Part shown: positions 8,990 to 21,429 of the stretch, piece by piece
How positions within the stretch are numbered: position 1 is the first letter of the stretch
How the letters are laid out: each line of letters begins with the position of its first letter
Source of the DNA: Mixophyes australis
Taxonomy: Eukaryota > Chordata > Amphibia > Anura > Limnodynastidae
Length of the DNA: 64,000 nt
Direction: 5' to 3'
Assembly: GCA_036250195.1 (NCBI GenBank)
Contig: JAVHZZ010000003.1
Location: 295,459,565 to 295,523,564 of the forward strand
Notes under the pieces: generated by a model
The model's input: only the letters and a program-made list of their open reading frames with translations
What the model was told of the DNA's origin: nothing
The model's database searches: none
Position numbers and translations under genes: made by a program

Positions 8990-10620
8990 TCCTTTTACTG
9001 TCCTGCAGAGGAGTAGACTTGTAGAGGGAAGAGCCCTCATGGTTAAAAGTAAATTATATGACACTATTTATACCTTTGTCAATTTATATCCTCCGAACCA
9101 GGGTCAACATGCATTTCTAGAAATGGTCTTAATGGGCTTAATGAGTTCCTCCTACAAGACTTTTACTGCAAGACACAAATTAAACAGACCCTTGACGACT
9201 ATATTGAATTTAATAATACCTCAGAGGTCTCGGCGATGTCTATTTGGGAGGCGCATAAATGCGTCCTCCCTGGCAAATTGATACAATTGGGTTTGTTTAT
9301 GAAAAAAGAAAAGGAAGCTCTTAAAAGTCAGCTCCTTCAAAAAAATCACTGATTTAGAATTTAGGCATAAAGCCTCTCAATCCCCTGAGGTATTAAGGGA
9401 GTTGACAGAATCTAAGACAGCCCTGAACAAACTTCTGTATGACAGAATAAAACTGGATTTTTCGAAAATGCTGCAACCGATACTTTCATTTGGGTAACAA
9501 ACACAGGTCCATGCTAGCGAAGGCACTATGATCCCAAAGAGCCAAAACTTTCATAGTGTCCTCCATTAGTGACATTCAGGCTAAATGGGAACTTCCACTC
9601 TTCGAAGTATTTAGATACCTCCAAATTAATCACTTTGTATCATCCGGGTTCCCCCGTGCAGACACAAGTGGAAACCTCACAGTTTTTGAAACAAAGTGCT
9701 CGGCTTCAAGCTGCCCTGCTCATTTACTCTCCAATATATATCTATAAACTCCTAGTAGAAAATTTGTTCAGTTCCTTACCCAGGTTCACCACGGCTTGGG
9801 AACAGGACTTGGGAGACAGGGTTTTGGCAGAATAGCAACCAATCTTTGAGACCACTCATACATGCTCCGTCAGCGGCTCTGTTGTAGAAACCATTTATAA
9901 AGTTCTCTCGAGATGGTATAGGTGCCTAGATCAACTAGCAAAAATTTACACCCACACAAATTTGGTGGGACTGCACAGTACTCCGTCCCTTTTGGACCTA
10001 GAGTTATCCTCCTAAATGTTGGGGGATGCTGTCCCTGATAATCTGGCTTTTTGGCTCCTTAACTGGATCAATACCCCAATTTCTCACGTCAAAAAATCCA
10101 TTCTGAAACATCTCATTTCGGCTGCAAAAGCAGTGATACCAACCCATTGGAGATCACTTATCCCCCCATCCATTCGAGAGTGGTTCCAGAGGTTGGAATT
10201 CTACAGAGCAATGAATGAGTTAGTTCTATCATCAGCTGATAGATTTACTAATCATTACAGAAATTGGAGTCTATGGCTTAATTTCAGGATTCTGGAAAGT
10301 ATGCATCCCTGTCCAATCCTGTTCTCCTTCCTCCATCTAGCAGCAGCCTGAGTTAACTCTCCATCCCCACTCCCTTTTCTTATGCCAGGAAACCACTCCC
10401 TTCCTTCTCTTTTCCACACCTTTCTACATCTGTCCCCCTTCCCGCTTCTTATTTGTCTTTTTCTCTTCTTTCATCTTTCTTCTACTCTTTTGATTCATAT
10501 CATACTGTTTTTTTTATTATTTACTTCAATATAATTGTCCTCAATCTGGTGGTTTGGCTATTGTTACTTCTGCTTATGTATTTAATTGTCAACACTGCCT
10601 TTAAAATTTCAATAAAGAAA
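8990..10620 (+). pseudogene. Degraded L1/Tx1-clade LINE ORF2 fragments with 3' end
   Basis: Scattered frames match L1-type ORF2: endonuclease-like VNLYPPNQGQHAFLE (near 9075), the pre-RT region SIWEAHKCVLPGKLI (near 9240) and GNKHRSMLAKAL (near 9495), and the C-terminal region with RWYRCLDQLAKIY (near 9910) and SIREWFQRLEFYRAMNELVL (near 10170). The RT core is deleted and many stops and shifts are present. AATAAA near 10608 marks the 3' end. Clade assignment is from motif memory; an old immobile copy. Confidence 0.75.
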
Positions 10621-10627
10621 AATACGT

Positions 10628-10699
10628 TGGGCCAGTGCTAGGGAAAGTTGGTGGGAAATTTGCTGGGCCAGTGCTAGGGAAAGTTGGTGGGAAATTATG
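10628..10699 (+). repeat. Two tandem copies of a 36-bp unit
   Basis: TGGGCCAGTGCTAGGGAAAG begins at 10628 and again at 10664, with the following 16 bases also repeated. It directly follows the LINE polyadenylation signal, so it may be a duplication formed at the end of that insertion. Confidence 0.85.
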
Positions 10700-10934
10700 T
10701 TGAAGCCCTAATAACTTATTTCCCATCATGTAACAGCATAAACATTTATTTATGCTGTGCAGCACTAGCAGCCAGAACAATCAATATCTAGATGAACTAA
10801 GACATAGACATCAACCTGACTCTTTCCATGAAGGTGACATTTATGACTCTTTTTCTGCATTAACCTCAATTAATTCACTAATACAGACTGATATAATTTA
10901 ATTAAATGAGCCCTGGTTAACTCAAGAAAAAAAG

Positions 10935-11695
10935 TCTCCCGCATCGACTATTGCTATTCCCTCATTACTGGCCTTTCCAGAATCAGACTCGAACCCCTAC
11001 AATCTACTTTGGAGCTAGATTGATTTTCTTTGCCAATCGTTCATCCTTATCTGAGACACTCTGTCAGTCTCTACATTGGTTGCCTGTTTTTTAATGAATC
11101 TAATTTAAAATTCTTCTTCTAACATGCAAGGCCACCAACAAAATTGCACCAACATGCTATTCGACAACTCCATTCTGCACAAGATCTGTGTCTCTCTTCC
11201 ACTCTCATCACATCCTCCCGTTCTTGGTTACAGGACTTTTTTCTGGCTGCACCCACTTTGTTGAATTCCCTCCATCGCACAATAAGACTTTTATCTGGTC
11301 TACAAACTTTTAAGCGTTCTCTGAAAACCCACCTCTTCAGACAAGCTTATAATATTCCTTAACCATCCGCTTAATCTCCCTAGGTTACCCTATTACCACC
11401 CTCTACACAGCTAACACAAGACAACAACCCTCTGACCAACATAGTTGTGTGACTGAACATACAGCCCACTAAATACTGTTTAACCTTTGAATTCTTGCTG
11501 GACAAATATGCAGTTAGATATAGCACTTACCCTTGTGTATCAAACTATTGTCCCATAGATTGTAAGCTTGCGAGCAGGTTCCTCTTACCTCTCTGCATGT
11601 ATTACCCAGTATTGTTTTAGTAATGTTTGTTCCCATATTGTAAAGCGCTGACGAAACTGCTGGCACTATATAAATAAATGTTGATGATGATATAT
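10935..11695 (+). pseudogene. L2-clade LINE, 3' end
   Basis: Frames encode the C-terminal reverse-transcriptase region typical of L2 (RIDYCYSLITGLSRIRLEPL, then TFKRSLKTHLFRQAYNIP ending near 11360), broken by stops. The 3' tail GCACTATATAAATAAATG followed by a short TGATGA run matches the L2-type end that frog SINEs also share. It is 5' truncated and inactive. Confidence 0.8.
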
Positions 11696-11699
11696 ATAA

Positions 11700-12136
11700 T
11701 GTGGGATTAGCTGTATCTATTGATTATATTAGTTTTATAGTGGTTTGTCCAATGCGGATCTTTCCTCTTGACATATTTCTGTTATTGGGTATTGAAGATA
11801 ACTTCACTCGCCAAATTTTGGGATAATAATGCAAAGGCTACAAAGGCAATATTCAGTCTCTGCGATTAAATGTCATAAGATTATATTTGTCTACAATTTG
11901 TACTTCTGCGTCATGAGATCCCAGAGGCAGGTCCAAGGGACAAGTGTGGGTATGTGACAATGTGATTTGCATCATGACACTAAAATTGCTCAACCTATTA
12001 AACAGAGTTATTTTAAATTTAAATTAGTTAAATTAATCATCTGAAGTTCAGTGCATGTTTGCAGCCTGTCTACATATTTCATATGTGTCCAGATTGAGCA
12101 TTCATATGGCCTGCTTTGGTTATATTACACTCTACT
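11700..12136. other. Intron 3 stretch without recognised features
   Basis: A+T-rich sequence with no ORF of note and no repeat that I recognise. Confidence 0.6.
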
Positions 12137-12309
12137 GGGTATATTTACTAAACTGTAGGTTTGAAAAAGTGGTGATGTTGTGTATAGCAACCAATCAGAT
12201 TCTAATTATCATTTATTTAGCGCATTCTACACAATGATAACTAGAATCTGGTTAGTTGCTATAGGCAACATCTCCACATTTTCAAATCCGCAGTTTAGTA
12301 AATATACCC
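12137..12309. mobile_element. Palindromic MITE, CAACCAATCAGATTCT family, copy 1
   Basis: GGGTATATTTACTAAACTG at the left and its reverse complement at the right bound 173 bp that are nearly self-complementary throughout; the inner arms carry GCAACCAATCAGATTCTA and its partner. There is no coding capacity. The superfamily is not certain: no clean target duplication is visible. Confidence 0.85.
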
Positions 12310-13054
12310 CCTGGTTTTCTACACTAAACGTATACTGAATCAGCTGTATTTTGCAAAACTATTTGCCATTTAAAAGATAAATATTTTGATTTTGGCAATG
12401 GCTTCACAAATGAAGTATTCTCTCCATTAATAGACAATTGGTTTTCAAATTATGCAGTGTTTTTAGAGTATTGAAACACTTATATAGAGTTTTTCTGTGC
12501 TAGTAACTCTGCCAGTTTAGCTCTCACCATGCAGCCAAGAGTATTGTGATTTTACTAACTTGAAAATTAAAAACCTAGAGTAGTAGACCTGGAAGTCTAT
12601 GTGGCCTGCAGCAGCACCTATTATAGGTAACAGCTATTGGTAGGTATGTTTATTTCACTCATCAAAATTAAACTTTACAATTGTGTAGTATTTTAATATT
12701 TTTCATACTGAGAATATTATAAATGAAGAACCGTGGTTTCCAACTAGCGTGTTACAATACCATGTTTAATGTGCCACAAAAACCTATATGCCATATTGGA
12801 AATATCTTCAAATAAGATAAAAGTAAGCTATACGGATATGGAAACAATGTTGTAACTATAATTTAAAATAATTAACTATGGTTAGCTTTCACTTTACACA
12901 TTATAGAGCTCAATTAGAGGTAGATGTAAATGTGTTAAGAACTTGTGTAGAGAAAAGGTGACCATAATAAAAGTATATTTATGTCCATATGTTCTGTTGG
13001 ATACTTTTTAAGATGGATCCAGCTCAAAAACAGTAGCATTTGCGTACCACTATA
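12310..13054. other. Intron 3 stretch without recognised features
   Basis: A+T-rich; no gene, no repeat recognised. Confidence 0.55.
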
Positions 13055-13062
13055 GTGTAAAG

Positions 13063-13653
13063 CATACTTGCCAACTTTTCCTCGTTGGCTTCAGGGAGAT
13101 CCCAGGGGAGATGGGCGTACGGGGCGGGGCTTGATGAAGTGCATCATTTTGGTCCCACCCCTAAACTAATATTTGCGTCATTAAGCCCCCCCCCATCGCC
13201 ACTTAACTATTGTGGAGACGAGAAGTAGGAGGTTGCCCTACTCTTCCAGGAGCCCAGGAGGTCTCCCAAAAGCCCAGGAGGTCTCCCAGAAACGTGGAAG
13301 TCTCCCGGACATTCCAGGAGAGTAGGCAACAATGTGTTAAAGAAAAACAGCTAATGAATCTCTAGAGACTGAAGTGTCTTTTACATTTCTGTCTCCATTA
13401 CTGAAGTCATGTTGTCTTACCTGTCAGTCCTTGATTAAATCTTGGTCTCCATGAAAATGACCACCTCCATAGGCATGAATACATGGAGATAGGACACAAT
13501 TTCTGAACTGTGTAATCATGCCACAGATGGCGAAGCCAACCACGTCTTGTACTGGCTCAGCATCAGGGAGAATGCCAGACTCTTCAGGGAGTGAGGGAGA
13601 TCACCCCTATTTCAGGGAGTCTCCCTGACATTCAGGGAGAGTTGGCAAGTATG
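13063..13653. mobile_element. hAT-type MITE, CATACTTGCCAAC family, composite copy
   Basis: The outer ends are CATACTTGCCAAC and GTTGGCAAGTATG, flanked by a perfect 8-bp duplication GTGTAAAG (13055-13062 and 13654-13661). Eight bases is the hAT target-site length. Internally, a second family end (GTAGGCAACAATG at 13322-13334) is followed by unrelated sequence before the second half, so the copy is either composite or carries an insertion. Rich in CCCAGGAGGTCTCCC-like text; no ORF. Confidence 0.82.
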
Positions 13654-13689
13654 GTGTAAAGATGGCGTAGAGAAAGCATAGAGATGCTG

Positions 13690-14130
13690 TGCAGTTGTGG
13701 CTTGACAATGTTATTAGTAACTAGCAATTAAGTAATGCTAATAGATGGGTGTGATTTCATATAATATTGTTGTGTCGCTAATGATGTAAGTATGATTAGT
13801 TGAGGGGGTCAATACACAATTAGCCAATTTAAAGCAGCTAATTAGTGCCGCTGGTAGTTGTCATTATCATTGTCTATTGTTGTAGCAATTCTGTAGCACC
13901 CACTAGATATATGCCTCCTAAATGCATATTGTGTATTTGTCCATATGTAATGTGGCAATGATTGCCTATTATTGCCCTTTCCAGGTATAATAAGATACAA
14001 GTCAACAATCCGCAAAAGTCTACATGCGAACATATGTGTACGCATTTCCGATGTTAATATGCTGTACTTATGCAAGAAAAACAGACATACGTCCACCCAG
14101 GGACTGCACATGATCAAAAGGAGACCCTAT
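13690..14130 (-). repeat. Unnamed dispersed repeat, copy 1
   Basis: The reverse complement of this stretch aligns along its length with 62200-62640: both share a run of the kind GACTATCAGCAACACTAACT, then a GATTGGCT-like segment and CATTACTTAATTG. About 430 bp in each copy, strongly diverged. I cannot assign a class. Confidence 0.55.
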
Positions 14131-14479
14131 GTTTTATTGAGAGAAGAATAGAGGACAGGGAGGTGAGAACATCCTACCCAAATTTTGTTAATGGAGATAC
14201 ACTGTTCCACCTTTGTTCCACCACTGCATCCAATTCTAAATAGGTACTGAATAAGTAATTTTACCTACATCAATCCCATTTGCTGTCTGGGAGCTGCAGC
14301 AGCATTAACTGAAACAATTCCACACTGAGTTCCCACCTACACAGAAATCATCTCCAATTTTCTGCCAAAGGAGCCAAATAGTTTCCAAAATGATGTGCTT
14401 AAATCGACTACTTTCAAATACTGCAAGGACAGATGACAAGCTGGCAATGTAAAATGTCAGGTTTTATTTATGCCATATA

Positions 14480-14686
14480 GGGGGGAATTCAATTGGCCGC
14501 GTTACGAGTAAAAGTAATGCGACCTGCGCATTATCACCGTTATTACGGTAATAATGCGCTTTATTACAGTTATTGCGGTAGTTTCAACTCCGGCTTTTAG
14601 CTGCGAGCAGAAAGCCGGGTTAAAACTACCGTAACAACGGTAATAGTTTTAATGCCGTGGAAATTCTGGGGGAATTGAATCCCCCC
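14480..14686. mobile_element. Palindromic MITE with GGGGGGAATTCAATT ends
   Basis: Ends GGGGGGAATTCAATT and AATTGAATCCCCCCC are inverted, and interior arms built of CCGTTATTACGGTAATA-like text also pair. ATA occurs just outside each end (14477-14479, 14687/8-14690), a possible 3-bp target duplication. No coding capacity. Confidence 0.82.
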
Positions 14687-15196
14687 CATAATGTTTAAAG
14701 AGAGTCAGAATGGTTATATTTGTGGCCACATGTAAAGGTTCATTCTCTGAGTATAGAAACTTTTTCAGACACTCATGATATATAAGACATTGCCGTTAAC
14801 CATATGTGCTTTCAGTACATTGATTCCTATCTGGTAAAAGAGTTACACATTTTCCCTTCTGTCTGTTTCATCTGACAAATGGAAAAAAAAAATAATGTAT
14901 ACAGTATTCTCCAAAAATTAATGTATCCATTGCATTGTATTTCAAATGTAATTTTGTAAGACACTTATTTTGTATGTCACGTTTTAGAGACACTTTAAAG
15001 ACCAAATTACTGCGTGCATACATTTGTTTTATGTGAACAGTTCAAATGAGTGCTCCGAGAGCATGCTGGTTGTAAACACTTATCAACAAACTCAGATGTG
15101 TTCTAGATTAGATTGTACATAAGTTCCTTTGATTAGAACAAAGTGAGATATATTTTACGTTCAGCAGTTCCATCTCTCAATACACTCAGTACATAC
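14687..15196. other. Intron 3 next to exon 3
   Basis: Ordinary A+T-rich intron sequence downstream (in gene sense) of exon 3; nothing beyond the splice donor recognised. Confidence 0.6.
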
Positions 15197-15313
15197 CCCC
15201 TTTCATCATTCCCACTTCATAGCATTTGCGAAGTCGACAGGCTTGACAGCTCTTTCTCCTGTTCTTGTCGATGGTGCACTGATTGGTTGCGGGGCACATG
15301 TAGTCATTATGGC
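15197..15313 (-). CDS. ESR1: ESR1 exon 3: second zinc finger of estrogen receptor alpha DNA-binding domain
   Basis: On the minus strand an acceptor TTCTTGACAG lies just before 15313 and a donor GTATGT just after 15197. The exon is 117 bp, equal to human ESR1 exon 3, and encodes [18 protein letters not shown] followed by [21 protein letters not shown]. This holds the four cysteines of finger 2 and the D-box used for receptor dimerisation. The MMKG ending and YMCPA fit ESR1; from family knowledge ESR2 has YICPA and a different end after GM. It splices from exon 2, 37,870 bp upstream in gene orientation. Ligand-binding-domain exons would lie beyond position 1, outside the window. Confidence 0.97.
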
Positions 15314-15740
15314 CTGTCAAGAAAAAGAGGGTCTTTGAGAAAATCCACTGGAAGTGAAATGGGTTGTACTGATAACCTTTACAACACTTTTTGTAGAGAA
15401 CTGTAGGGAGAAAGACTGAAAGCAAATGCTTTATCTAAACCTACACTCACACATTAAAAAATAAAACAACAATTATCAATTCACTTTGGTTTAATATATA
15501 ATTCCATGTTTACAGATAGCATATAAGTAAAAACACTTTTAACAACTCCATAACTGTTAACTGTGATATGGAATATGTAATACATATTTTAATTGATTGC
15601 ATATTGGTGCAAATATCTGCCTGACATATTTTTAATATATATCTTCAGTAATTGTTTTGTGTATTTGCTGTAGTGTTTTTTTATGTACAGTTTTTCTTAA
15701 TTTTTCTGTGTATTGACAAAAGTACAGGTAAACACTGAAG

Positions 15741-15935
15741 AGGTAAATTTATCAAGCTGCGGTTTTCCGGCGGCTTTTTAAAAATGGAGATGTTGCCTAT
15801 AGCAACCAATCAGATTCTAGCTACCATTTTGTAAAATATACTAATTAAATGCTAAATAGAATCTGATTGGTTGCCATAGGCAACATCTCTACTTTTCAAA
15901 CCTGCCAGAAAATCACAGATTCATAAATTTACCCC
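15741..15935. mobile_element. Palindromic MITE, CAACCAATCAGATTCT family, copy 2
   Basis: AGGTAAATTTATCAAGCTG at the left pairs with TAAATTTACCCC at the right. Inner arms contain GCAACCAATCAGATTCTA and AATCTGATTGGTTGC, as in the copy at 12137. About 195 bp, non-coding. Confidence 0.83.
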
Positions 15936-16064
15936 AGAAATGTCTATTGTAGTCACATTAAACACAAAATGGGTAGATGCAAGACAAGGGGTAGGGTTGT
16001 TTGCTTTGTGTTTTCCTATAATAACCTGTCACCAAAACAGTGAAGAGGTATGGAAAGTCATAAT

Positions 16065-16298
16065 CATACTTGCCAACACTGGCATCAATCTGTCCGGGAG
16101 GTGGATCCGTCATGGGGGCATGGTCACAAGATATGAATCATTAGGCCCCGCCACATGTCAAACGCTATCATATTTGGTCTCTCACATCAGGGGTCAGGGT
16201 CAGAATGCCGTGTTTAGCCCCGCCCCCACCCACTTCACCAACAAACGGGGCGTGATCCGGGAGGTTGCCCTGCTCACTCGGGAGAGTAGGCAACTATG
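16065..16298. mobile_element. hAT-type MITE, CATACTTGCCAAC family, copy 2
   Basis: Ends CATACTTGCCAAC and GTAGGCAACTATG, flanked by GTCATAAT (16057-16064) and GTCATAAC (16299-16306), a 7 of 8 match to an 8-bp duplication. The 121-codon frame crossing it is not a gene. Confidence 0.85.
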
Positions 16299-16302
16299 GT
16301 CA

Positions 16303-17865
16303 TAACTGAAATCATTTTTACATTTACAATTTTTTAAAAGATAGTATGGTTTCTTTCACATATATTTATATGACAGCTATGAGATGGCAACCTGTACCCC
16401 ACATTTAGAGAAGGCTCTGAATCTACATATTGTCCCATTCTGAGGAATCCATGTTGCTCACAGACTATGAAATGTGTCACTGTGCTAAATTGCACAGAAA
16501 GCAGTGTTTGCAGAAGCTAATTGAACCAATCTGCTATCAGGCTTGGGCTGAGTTGCCTGCCAGCTTCATATGTGTACTGTGATATTACAGAAATGAGAAT
16601 TCCCCAGCACATCCTTTGCCAGTATCATGTGTGTAGGCCAATATTAGAAAAAGAAAGTATTCCCCAGCACATCCATTACATGTTTATAGTTTCTGTCTGT
16701 AACTACTATTAAAAATGTGTATTCCCTCCTTTTAATCAAATAGTATAATGAGATGTCATACAATATTTGTTCCAAGATTGGTACAAATGGAAGAGTTGTG
16801 TGACAGCAATCATACGATGGCTTTCTTGGTTAGAATGGCTTTTTAGTTATACTACAAATACAATTGCTTAAAATTAGAGATGACAGAAAGTCCAATGTGC
16901 GATATTCCGCATTTAATCATGAAATGTCACACCTTTCACTGCTGGAAATTATCCTTAAGTATTTACAGTCCTAGCTCAACGCGATGCACAGAAGGAAATA
17001 AATGAATTTGTAAAACAAATATATTTTTTTTTACCTTGCCTACTGTGGCAGAGAAGAGTGAGTTATGTAAACTGCCAATGTGAGTTCCTGACTCTTTTTG
17101 AGAAATTACATGAGCTAACACAGTTCAGTTTGCTTGTGTATTGAGGGATGTGAGGTTTGAGCTAATGGCCCACCAGCATCTAAATTGTTTGCCCCATGTT
17201 TATTTATTAATAATGGAATTGCGCTATATGAAAACAGAAGAGCAGCACTTAGATACAATTTTGCCTGTGTTACCATACAGTGCATGCTGTGAACACAGGT
17301 AGGGCAATCAAAGTAGTTGTTTTCCTATCTGTGATCAGCAACAAAACTGTGAATCCATGAACATACACATATGTAAACACATGTTTGCATGTTACAAAGG
17401 ACCCCCCCCACTTTGTAACATAATAACAAAGTATAATGGTAATGAATGAAAAGAGGAATAGCCACATAGCCGATTCCCACTGCTAAATATTTATGAATAT
17501 ATTCTCTCATTAAGCCTTATGGGGAAATTGCTGGCACTAGATAATGTTGTCCTGTAAAAAGAAAATAACTAATAAAACAAGATAGGTCTGGCAATGCATC
17601 AGTGACAGACAATGTTCACTCTAAGCTAAACAATTTGGAAAAGAAAAAAATAATAATAGTTTCCAGCACAAAGGACTGCATTAAGAAATCTTCTTTTCAG
17701 AGCAAAGCCGGCAATGAATTTTTCCTAAAAGGTTAATTACAAGCTGTCTAGTAAAGCTCTCTGGAGCTCTGTTGAAGAAGGCTGGATGGTTGAGTTCTCC
17801 TGCACTGTGAGCCATTCTTGGCATCAGGTAAGTTTCATGGCAGGAAATCCCTATTTGCTGCAGGA
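16303..17865. other. Intron 2 stretch without recognised features
   Basis: Simple intron sequence. Short ORFs here are isolated, lack homology that I recognise and have A+T-driven composition. Confidence 0.5.
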
Positions 17866-17869
17866 CAGG

Positions 17870-18570
17870 TTTATAATAAGAGGGAATGTAAAAAGTAGTG
17901 TCAGCACTAAAACTATTATCAAAAAAGTACTATCCAAATAACTGATGAAATTAGAAGTCGCATTCCCAATTAAATAAAACATATAGCAACATTTATTAAT
18001 CCATAAAAAGAACATATAAAAATACAATAAAAAACAAATAACAACAATAAAATTATAACAGGCTAATATCATGTTTATACAATAATTCCAGATAAAAAGA
18101 GGACATATATAATCAATAACCAGAAAATCAAATGTTTTCATTGATCAGCAAATAGAGTTCGTGACACCTGCAAAAAATGTTTATCCTCATCGATCTACAA
18201 CTGTGACTAGCCGGCTACTGGTTGTTATAGTGACTTCCAACCTTCTATACATTTTTACATACGTACCGGTATTCATCATCTAGGGGCATATCTTTTTTGC
18301 AAGTGTTACAAGCTCTATTTGCTGATCAATAAGAACATTTGATTTTCTGGTTATTGATTATATATGCTCTCTTTTTAGTTGGAATTTATTGGATATATAT
18401 GCTATTAGCCTGTTATTATTTTATTGTTATTTAACAATTTTTTATTGTATGTTTATATGTCCTTTTTGTGTATTAATAAATGTTGTTATAGGTTTTATTT
18501 AATTGGAAATGCGACTTCTAATTTCATCAGTTATTTGGATAGTACGTTTTTGATAATAGGTTGGGTATTT
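17870..18570. repeat. Long inverted repeat (arms about 240 bp, spacer about 130 bp)
   Basis: The left arm (about 17920-18160) read in reverse matches the right arm (about 18310-18560): both include ATGCGACTTCTAATTTCATC and ATTTGATTTTCTGGTTATTG in opposite orientation. The predicted peptides on opposite strands are therefore alike, which is an artefact of the repeat. The spacer is unrelated to the arms. Probably a fold-back or two adjacent head-to-head copies of one element; class not determined. Confidence 0.85.
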
Positions 18571-18740
18571 CCACTACCCATTGTGACTGCAGCTTTATAT
18601 CCTATATTCTTTAATAACTTAATATAACCTTGAGCGCCACCAGGGTTTGAGTTTCGTGTTGTGACCTTGTGGACACGCCTGTTTTTGGGTTGGTTCTATA
18701 GCCACACTCCTACTCATATATATATTTTTTTATAATAAGA

Positions 18741-19150
18741 GGGATTGCCCGAAAGTGGAAAAACCCTTCAAATAGGTTGTATCATGCAGTAGTAAATTAC
18801 ATAAATATGCATAGAACTTTGAGAACCTTTTACAATTATACGCATTCCTATCTTAGTTTGAGCTTCATCTAGTTCCTATTAATAAATAAAGTGAATTTGA
18901 TTAAAAACACAAAACATATTACTTTTGTGTCTTTTTACATTGATCTAAAATTCTGAAATAAAACATTTCCTAAAGTTACTAGATCCGCAAGTGCTTTTGT
19001 GACATTACAGGGCGAGTCTCATAGTGCATTACATTGACTGGGTCACTTAGCTACCTGCATATTTTTTCTTTTAAAATGTTCCCAATAAGCTGCTGAGCCG
19101 AGTCTCACCCCCCCCAGGCTAAAATTTTCCAGCCAGCCCCTGGATGCATG
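18741..19150. other. Intron 2 stretch without recognised features
   Basis: No gene or known repeat identified. Confidence 0.5.
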
Positions 19151-19152
19151 CC

Positions 19153-19497
19153 CCCATCATCATCATCATCATCTATTTATATAGTGCCACTAATTCTGCA
19201 GCGCTGCACAGAGAACTCATTCACATCAGTCCCTGCCCCATTGGAACTTACAATCTAAATCCACTAACATACACAGACACACAGACCGAGAGAGACTAAG
19301 GGCAATTTAATAGCAGCCAATTAACCTATCAGTATGTTTTTGGAGTGTGGGGAGGAAACCGGAGCACCCGGAGGAAACCCACACAAACACGGGGAGAACA
19401 TACAAACTCCACACAGATAAGGTCATGGTCGGGAATTGAAGTCATGACCCCAGTGCTGCGAGGCAGAAGTGCTAACCACTGAGCCACCATGCTGCCC
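19153..19497 (-). mobile_element. tRNA-headed SINE with L2-like tail, copy 1
   Basis: Read on the minus strand it starts with the tRNA-like head GGTGGCTCAGTGGTTAGCAC (A box) and GACTTCAATTCCC (B box region), continues through a conserved body and ends GCGCTGCAGAATTAGTGGCA, TATATAAAT and a run of GATG/ATG triplets. The RNA polymerase III promoter head and L2-type tail mean it would depend on L2 machinery. About 345 bp, the most complete of three copies. Confidence 0.87.
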
Positions 19498-19499
19498 CC

Positions 19500-20865
19500 C
19501 ATTCTGAATTGTTGGAGCACATGTATGCAGATGTGTCACATTTTTGTAATTATGGTATGTCAATAGGAATGTATATGTTGACAAAAGTACACATGTCACT
19601 GTCCTGCCTAGTATTACAATCGCACCATCCCCTAAATTAACTACAACTAATGCTTAATCTCCGCAGAGTATATGAAAAAAGGTGAGGACATTTTTATGGA
19701 TTCTGTACTTCTTGAAGTTCATTGTAATATCTCTTTCCAATAAACAATCTTGTTTTTGTAATTGTATGAAGATTCAGGCACATTATTGTGGCTACCCAGC
19801 ATTTAGCATGGCGTGCCGACATCCAACCGGCTCTCCAAATGGGCAATAGTAATGATCCCTGCTGTAGGCACCTTAATGGCATGCTAACAAACTTTGTACA
19901 TGTACAACAAGGAAAAATATCGAAACATAGGTGCATAATTTTGAAAAATAAATGTGCTCTATGCCCCTGGATTTTTCTGCATTTATAAGTAGCCCATAAA
20001 ATGGGATTGTGGATCATGCACATATTTATATATACTTTTATTTGGGTGACAAAATGCAGAGTGAGAAAATTTTCCAACAATGCTCAATATGTGAAAAAAC
20101 ACAACATTTTGTGTTGTGAGATAAGATATTTAAATGGCCATTAATGGGTAGCTTTAGGTAGCATATATGTCAAGGCATTTCCAATTCTACAAGTCTTTTT
20201 AGCCACACAAAAAACACATCACCTTGAAGGTATGTTTGATATCAATACTTTTCCTGAAATTTTTCATAGCTAGCTGGCAGTGCTTGGCTCAATTCTTAAC
20301 ATGGGCACAATGTACATGGAATCCCAGTATTTGTGTGGCTGTACTCTGGGTACTTTAGACCAGTAGGTTAATTGGCTTGTAATTAAAATTAGCACATGGG
20401 GTGGGCAGCCTTGCACTTTTTTCAAATAATTCACAATTGTTTCTAAACATAAGTTGAAATTAACAATAGTACTTGGTCTCCACTATTCTTTCTCTGTTAA
20501 TAATACCTTTGTTTCTGAATTTAATACTGTATACCCTTTTAAATCGGAAAATGAAAAGCAATGGCTCTAACAAAATTGTTGACATTCTAGACTTTGGTAA
20601 AAAAATCCAAAAATAATATTATATATATTGGGCGCTAAAAAATACCTAATTAAATTATGTCTAAATATAAATAAATTCAATATAGCAATGTAGGCCACTA
20701 AATGCGGCTGTATTGAAGGGAAGTGTCAATCCCTATTTGAAAATAAATCACAGGAAAAACTAGACAGCGTAGAAAGGTGAGCTACAGAGTGTATAAAATA
20801 TGGGTATGTGAATACAAACATAAAATACCTGATGAGAGTTAAAAACATTAAATAAGGGAACCAAT
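19500..20865. other. Intron 2 stretch without recognised features
   Basis: No convincing gene. A short GGGCGCTAAAAAATACC motif near 20630 may be the edge of a Penelope-like repeat, which I cannot support further. Confidence 0.45.
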
Positions 20866-20869
20866 GTCA

Positions 20870-21330
20870 ATAATATTTGGTAGCTCAGGCTTTGGTCAAA
20901 ATAACTGCTTCCTATAGTGCTTTTTGAAATGTGTTTTGGTTCATTGACCTGCTGGAAGACCCATGACCTTCGAAGGAGACCAAGTTTTCTGACACTGGAT
21001 GCATCATAGCGCTCCAACATGGTTTCGTAATCTCTAGATTTCATGCACATGTTTAAGACATCAGATGCAGCACAACAATCCTAAAACATCATTGAACTTC
21101 CTCCATGTTTGATTGTAGGAAAGGCGTTCTTTTCTTTGAAAGTTTTTTTTTTTTGGCTAATTTGGTCTCAAGTGTCCACAGGACATTCTCCCAAAAGGAA
21201 TTTGGCTTATTCAGTTGTGTTTTGTCAAACTCTGGTCAAGCTTTCTTATGTCTTTGGGCCCTCCTGAGTCTCCTACCATATTTCTTACTGAGTCTCCTAC
21301 CCTTTCATTAATTGGAGACAGATGGTGTAA
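20870..21330 (-). pseudogene. Tc1/mariner-type transposase remnant
   Basis: On the minus strand a broken frame encodes RSWVFQQVNEPKHISKS near 20900-20990, matching the Tc1 transposase block around the second catalytic aspartate (WVFQQDNDPKHTS in active members; here D is V). Upstream text corresponds to the preceding transposase region but has several stops. No terminal inverted repeats were found. Confidence 0.7.
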
Positions 21331-21429
21331 GTTGAAACTGTAGTACTGTGAGAAGATGCCTGGAGGAGGAGTTACCTGAGCGGCAGAAGGCAGGTAAGTC
21401 TCCTTCTTTTCTTCTAGAGTCCCCGATTA

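Noticed and set aside
15186..15425. 79-codon minus ORF as a complete small gene
   Set aside because: It is exon 3 of ESR1 read through into intron; splice sites bound 15197-15313.
17851..18627. Similar hydrophobic ORFs on opposite strands, as paired membrane proteins
   Set aside because: The likeness comes from the inverted repeat; composition is A+T-driven and arms are non-coding.
19153..19497. A functional tRNA gene
   Set aside because: Only the A and B box regions are tRNA-like; it is the head of a SINE.
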